From positions 1 to 9,426 of the forward strand of contig JAZNYY010000021.1 of assembly GCA_045594645.1 (NCBI GenBank): a DNA stretch of 9,426 nucleotides, read 5' to 3'. Below the pieces are notes generated by a model. The model had not been told where the DNA came from. It saw nothing but the letters and a program-made list of their open reading frames with translations, and did no database searches. Shown piece after piece: positions 7,015-9,426 of this stretch (position 1 is the stretch's first letter; the number at the start of each line of letters is the position of its first letter). Both the position numbers and the translations under genes were made by a program. The DNA is from Fimenecus sp045594645 (GTDB lineage: Bacteria; Bacillota; Clostridia; Oscillospirales; Acutalibacteraceae).

Positions 7015-7140
7015 GCCTCCCTCTGACGAGGGAGGTGGATTTGCCGTAAGGCAAAGACGGAGGGAGAGATAGTTTTCATCTTTACTAAATCTCTCCCTCA
7101 GTCTCGCTAACGCTCGCCAGCTCCCTCGTCAGAGGGAGCC
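7015..7140. repeat. Composite palindromic repeat, copy 3 (full length)
   Basis: The terminal arms 7015-7038 and 7117-7140 are inverted copies matching at 22 of 24 positions. Each contains a hairpin: CCTCCCTC/GAGGGAGG (7016-7023, 7028-7035) and GCTCCCTC/GAGGGAGC (7120-7127, 7132-7139). The left half has a second stem, TTTGCC/GGCAAA (7040-7045, 7050-7055); the matching stem in the right half is decayed. An 11-bp central pair, GAGGGAGAGAT (7060-7070) and ATCTCTCCCTC (7089-7099), closes an 18-nt loop. It has the same architecture as 5166-5273. It lies between the convergent ends of the hydrolase gene and the reverse operon. Confidence 0.88.
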
Positions 7141-7192
7141 GAAAAACGACAAAATCAATCAGTTAGAGAACCCCCAATTTATCAAACCAACT

Positions 7193-7220
7193 AAAAACCG
7201 CTCTCATTTTTGAGAGCGGT
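7193..7220 (-). terminator. Intrinsic terminator of the reverse operon (possibly bidirectional)
   Basis: ACCGCTCTCA (7197-7206) and TGAGAGCGGT (7211-7220) form a perfect 10-bp stem with a 4-nt loop. Read on the minus strand, it starts 5 nt past the TAA of the phosphatase gene and is followed by TTTTT (complement of 7193-7197). On the plus strand it is followed by AATTTTTAT, so it may also stop transcripts arriving from the hydrolase gene. Confidence 0.9.
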
Positions 7221-7225
7221 AATTT

Positions 7226-7945
7226 TTATATATCCTTATTTTCAAGAATTCTTTGCGGATTAATTTTCATACATTCTTCGAGCATTTCGTCGGTAATATC
7301 CTCGGGCAAATCCTCAAATTTTTCTCTGATTCGATTGTGTCGGTAAATCGGGTGGTGGGCGTCTGTGCCTATAAGCTTTGCGATTCCCCTCTCGACCATA
7401 TCAATCGACATCATCTGTGCAGAATTGCCGTTAAGGCCTATTAAGCTGTCAAGATTAACCTGAAAAACAACATCACGGTCAATAAGCTCATCTATTATGA
7501 AAAGATTGCGATGGAATTCATAATATCTTTCAGGGTGAGCGATAATCGGCACATAACCGCGGTCAATAAGCTCGTCAATCCATTCGGGTACATGGCTCAC
7601 ATTGAATGGACCCAAAGGGAACTCGCAAAGAACATATCTTGACTCACCCAAAGTCAAATCGTCAAGATTGTCGGCAGAGAAAATATTGTCATTCAGAAAA
7701 AGCTCTGCACCGGAATAAAGCTTTACGGGTATGTTTTCTGCTTTAAGCAAATTGCGAAGCTCAAAAATCTTGTCATCTCTCTCCTCAACAAAGTCATCAA
7801 TTTTTTTATAATTGACAAAGTGAGGAGTAAGAACAATTCGGTCTATTCCGTTTTCATATGCATCACGGCACATCTGCAATGAGCTTTCAATTGTTTTTGC
7901 ACCGTCATCAATGTCAAAAAGTATGTGATTGTGAATGTCAATCAT
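7226..7945 (-). CDS. CpsB/CapC/YwqE-type PHP-domain phosphoesterase (protein-tyrosine phosphatase family)
   Basis: Members of this family are manganese-dependent phosphatases that dephosphorylate bacterial tyrosine kinases controlling capsule or exopolysaccharide export. The 239 residues show the PHP-domain ligands: HxH at His5/His7 in MIDIHNH, Asp13-Asp14 in DIDDGAKT, His42 in TPHF, Glu81 in SGAELF, Glu108 in CEFPLG, His137 with Arg140 in IAHPERY, and Asp195/His197 in GTDAHH. No signal peptide is seen. Its ATG overlaps the end of the upstream membrane-protein gene by 8 bp, with AAAGGAAGA as ribosome binding site (complement of 7951-7959). The usual partners, a BY-kinase and polysaccharide genes, are not in the window, so its true substrate is uncertain; PHP proteins can also be histidinol-phosphatase-like. 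A terminator follows. Confidence 0.88.
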   Translation of the reverse strand: MIDIHNHILFDIDDGAKTIESSLQMCRDAYENGIDRIVLTPHFVNYKKIDDFVEERDDKIFELRNLLKAENIPVKLYSGAELFLNDNIFSADNLDDLTLGESRYVLCEFPLGPFNVSHVPEWIDELIDRGYVPIIAHPERYYEFHRNLFIIDELIDRDVVFQVNLDSLIGLNGNSAQMMSIDMVERGIAKLIGTDAHHPIYRHNRIREKFEDLPEDITDEMLEECMKINPQRILENKDI

Positions 7946-9122
7946 TATTATCTTCCTTTGAAGCCTCAGGCTCCGCCTTTGTTATGTTTTTTTCGTTGAA
8001 ATGGAAAAGTTTTATAATTCCCTCGTCATTGAGAAGCTTGAGCATTACAAGTGTTATCGGGAGCAAGAAAAGACCGATAAATCCGAAAAGCTTTGTACCC
8101 ATAAACATTGCAATAACCATAAGGAATGCGGGAATTCCCAACTGTGCCGCGACAAGCTTGGGCTCAATAATCTGACGAATAACCGTAATGCACACATACA
8201 TTATTACAAGACCGATTGCCATTGCATAGTTGGCATTGAAAAGTGAAATTACTGCCCACGGAATAAGCACTGTACCTGTTCCTAAAACGGGCACAATATC
8301 AATAAGTGCAATTATGAGTGCGATTATGAAAATGTATCCGCTGTCAAAAATACCGAGAAGCTTTAAAAGTCCTAATCCCAACGAAACCTCACAGAATGTG
8401 ATTGCGATAATCTTGCCGTAAGCCTTTGCCATTTTGCCCAAGGATGGGATAAGCAAATTCTTTGCACGAATAATTTTATCTCTTGTTTCGGGTCTGAAAA
8501 AGCCAAGAACAAGACCGCGAAGAGTTTTGTAATCAGATGTCATAAAGCAACAGGCAATGAGAGCCACAAGAATTGAAACGAGTGTGGTGGGAATTGCTTT
8601 TGCGGTGTCAAGAATACTTAACAGCGGAGTTGAAATTGCTGAAAAATCAATTTTCATACTCTCACCTGCAGGTGCGTTTGGTGCATCAAGAAGTGATGAA
8701 AGCTTATCGCCGATGAATGAGGTTACTGCGTTTTCTGCATTGTCAGGCAAGAAAGAAAGTCCGTTTGCAAGATAGTCCTGAATTTTGTCAATAAACGCTG
8801 GAATATCCTCCATCTGAATAATAATGTAATCAATAAAGCCCTTGAGCTCACTGCCCGCCCAGATTCCTAAAAGCACAAGCAAAGCAATTAAGGTAAAGAA
8901 TGCAAGCAAAACACATAATACTGAAGCAAGGCCTCTTTTTATGGGCGTTTTACGGCTTATGAAGTTTACGGGTTTTTGCAAAACCATTGCAGCTGCTATT
9001 GCCACAAGAAAAGGCAAAAGCGTGCCGAAGGCATATTTGAAAAACAGATAGAACAACGCTAACACAATAACTGTGTAGACGGTGTTGATTATAAAATTCC
9101 TTTTCTTTTCAATTCCTGTCAT
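7938..9122 (-). CDS. AI-2E family transporter (YtvI/PerM-like integral membrane protein)
   Basis: This 394-residue polytopic membrane protein has hydrophobic segments at about residues 10-30, 32-50, 66-88, 181-195, 236-258, 262-285, 286-312 and 330-362, separated by an extended soluble stretch near 95-165. Family signatures are DIVPVLGTGTVLIPWA (275-290) and RQIIEPKLVAAQLG (316-329). The C-terminus is charged (KAEPEASKEDNND). The family is named for an autoinducer-2 exporter; other members act as sodium/proton antiporters or sporulation membrane proteins (YtvI), so the substrate cannot be read from sequence. The start ATG at 9122-9120 has GGAGA (complement of 9131-9135) 8 nt upstream. It is the first gene of a two-gene reverse operon, overlaps the phosphatase gene, and is divergent from hom. 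Confidence 0.9.
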   Translation of the reverse strand: MTGIEKKRNFIINTVYTVIVLALFYLFFKYAFGTLLPFLVAIAAAMVLQKPVNFISRKTPIKRGLASVLCVLLAFFTLIALLVLLGIWAGSELKGFIDYIIIQMEDIPAFIDKIQDYLANGLSFLPDNAENAVTSFIGDKLSSLLDAPNAPAGESMKIDFSAISTPLLSILDTAKAIPTTLVSILVALIACCFMTSDYKTLRGLVLGFFRPETRDKIIRAKNLLIPSLGKMAKAYGKIIAITFCEVSLGLGLLKLLGIFDSGYIFIIALIIALIDIVPVLGTGTVLIPWAVISLFNANYAMAIGLVIMYVCITVIRQIIEPKLVAAQLGIPAFLMVIAMFMGTKLFGFIGLFLLPITLVMLKLLNDEGIIKLFHFNEKNITKAEPEASKEDNND

Positions 9123-9251
9123 ATAAAAAATCTCCGCAAATTTTTATGTAATAATATAATAAACCATTTTAATTCAATATACAATTAATTTTATGTAAAT
9201 TTTTCTAAAAAAATCAAGAAAATTATTTTAAATATTATTGTATATTGCCCC

Positions 9252-9280
9252 TTTATTCTGCGACAGTTTTGTGTTAGAAT
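9252..9280 (+). promoter_or_regulatory. Candidate promoter of hom (extended -10)
   Basis: TGTTAGAAT (9272-9280) combines a TGn extension with a five-of-six -10 match, TAGAAT. A poor -35 (TTTATT, 9252-9257) lies 17 nt upstream. Initiation near 9287 would give a leader of about 72 nt containing both hairpins described below. Confidence 0.4.
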
Positions 9281-9294
9281 ATGTAAAAGTATTT

Positions 9295-9321
9295 TTATAG
9301 TGCTTGACTATAACCTTTTTT
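9295..9321 (+). promoter_or_regulatory. Weak attenuator-like hairpin in the hom leader
   Basis: TTATAG (9295-9300) pairs with CTATAA (9308-9313) around a 7-nt loop, followed by CC and six T (9316-9321). The layout is terminator-like, but the stem is short and AT-rich, so termination efficiency would be low unless it is stabilised. Confidence 0.3.
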
Positions 9322-9322
9322 A

Positions 9323-9337
9323 GCCACGGCGAGTGGC
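9323..9337 (+). other. Small hairpin just upstream of the hom ribosome binding site
   Basis: GCCAC (9323-9327) and GTGGC (9333-9337) form a perfect 5-bp G+C-rich stem around GGCGA. It lies 3 nt before the AAGGAAGTGA ribosome binding site (9341-9350), close enough to affect ribosome access. Confidence 0.35.
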
Positions 9338-9340
9338 AGT

Positions 9341-9350
9341 AAGGAAGTGA
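9341..9350 (+). promoter_or_regulatory. Ribosome binding site of hom
   Basis: AAGGAAGTGA is a near match to the anti-Shine-Dalgarno complement and ends 8 nt before ATG 9359, supporting this start codon. Confidence 0.7.
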
Positions 9351-9358
9351 ATCAGATA

Positions 9359-9409
9359 ATGTATGTAGCAGTTATGGGTTACGGCACAGTAGGTTCAGGT
9401 GTCGTAGAG
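9359..9409 (+). CDS. hom: Homoserine dehydrogenase, first 17 codons only
   Basis: Homoserine dehydrogenase reduces aspartate semialdehyde to homoserine for threonine and methionine synthesis. Only MYVAVMGYGTVGSGVVE can be trusted. It contains the Rossmann nucleotide-binding signature GxGxxGxG (Gly7, Gly9, Gly12, Gly14) in the exact wording common to this enzyme in Clostridia, where a hydrophobic residue such as Val or Ile usually follows GVVE. After base 9409 the frame reads KSDRS, which does not fit the family and coincides with a probable adapter sequence. The rest of the gene is missing from the contig. The short N-terminus cannot exclude another NAD(P)-binding dehydrogenase. Confidence 0.78.
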
Positions 9410-9426
9410 AAGTCGGATCGTAGCCA
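9410..9426 (+). other. Probable MGI/BGISEQ sequencing-adapter remnant at the contig end
   Basis: The final 17 bases, AAGTCGGATCGTAGCCA, are identical to the start of the MGI/BGISEQ read-2 adapter as I remember it. The junction falls exactly where the translated protein stops matching homoserine dehydrogenase. This is most likely untrimmed library sequence that ended the assembly, not genomic DNA. Confidence 0.88.

Larger units (their letters stand above)
9123..9358. other. AT-rich divergent intergenic region between the AI-2E gene and hom
   Basis: This 236-bp non-coding stretch must hold promoters for both directions. The part next to the reverse gene (about 9140-9240) is almost entirely A and T. 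On the minus strand, TTGATT followed 18 nt later by TAAAAT is a possible promoter for the AI-2E gene; AT-richness makes such matches cheap. The hom side carries the extended -10 candidate and the two hairpins listed separately. No T-box sequence, recognised riboswitch or coding sequence is apparent. Confidence 0.6.

Noticed and set aside
5166..7140. CRISPR array or phage attachment sites formed by the repeated G+C-rich blocks
   Set aside because: The copies are few, irregularly spaced, internally palindromic and separated by whole genes; no spacers, cas genes, integrase or tRNA are present.
9287..9358. T-box or known riboswitch upstream of hom
   Set aside because: No T-box sequence (TGGNACCGCG type) or familiar riboswitch core is visible, and the leader is too short for most classes.
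1..9426. A hidden defence, toxin-antitoxin or other multi-gene novel system
   Set aside because: Every substantial frame belongs to a housekeeping, transport or generic enzyme family, and no small linked gene pairs or defence domains were found; only the repeat elements look undescribed.

Overview
The window looks like one end of a contig from a low-to-mid GC Clostridia genome, probably a gut Oscillospiraceae/Ruminococcaceae-type bacterium. The reasons are an RNase Y gene directly followed by ymdB, AGGAGG-type ribosome binding sites, a Clostridia-like protein complement, and G+C-rich palindromic intergenic repeats. Family and organism assignments come from memory of protein families and were not checked by database search.

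Layout: (1) 1-586 is the 3' end of rny (RNase Y). (2) 587-773 is intergenic and holds an 84-bp imperfect palindrome and a separate stem-loop. (3) 774-5130 is a tight forward cluster: ymdB (cyclic-nucleotide phosphodiesterase), an oligopeptide-type solute-binding lipoprotein with no permease nearby, and recG. Gaps are 4 and 12 nt, and the lipoprotein's ribosome binding site lies over the ymdB stop codon. (4) 5131-7140 holds two forward genes, a conserved but uncharacterised beta/alpha-barrel protein and an alpha/beta-hydrolase. They are separated and flanked by three related hairpin-rich repeats (5166-5273, 5985-6030, 7015-7140). (5) A strong terminator at 7193-7220 closes a reverse-strand two-gene operon: an AI-2E-family membrane protein (9122-7938) and a CpsB/YwqE-type PHP phosphoesterase (7945-7226), overlapping by 8 bp. 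(6) An AT-rich divergent region leads to the first 17 codons of homoserine dehydrogenase (hom), which is cut off.

The last 17 bases (9410-9426) match, from memory, the start of an MGI/BGISEQ sequencing adapter. The reading frame stops resembling homoserine dehydrogenase exactly there, so the contig end appears to be untrimmed adapter.

Functionally the window combines RNA turnover (rny, ymdB), replication-fork repair (recG), envelope/transport functions (lipoprotein, AI-2E protein, PHP phosphatase) and amino-acid synthesis (hom). I found no CRISPR, phage, transposase, toxin-antitoxin or defence module. The most interesting non-coding signal is the repeat family: in both full-length copies the differences between the two terminal arms are paired, so each arm keeps its hairpin.
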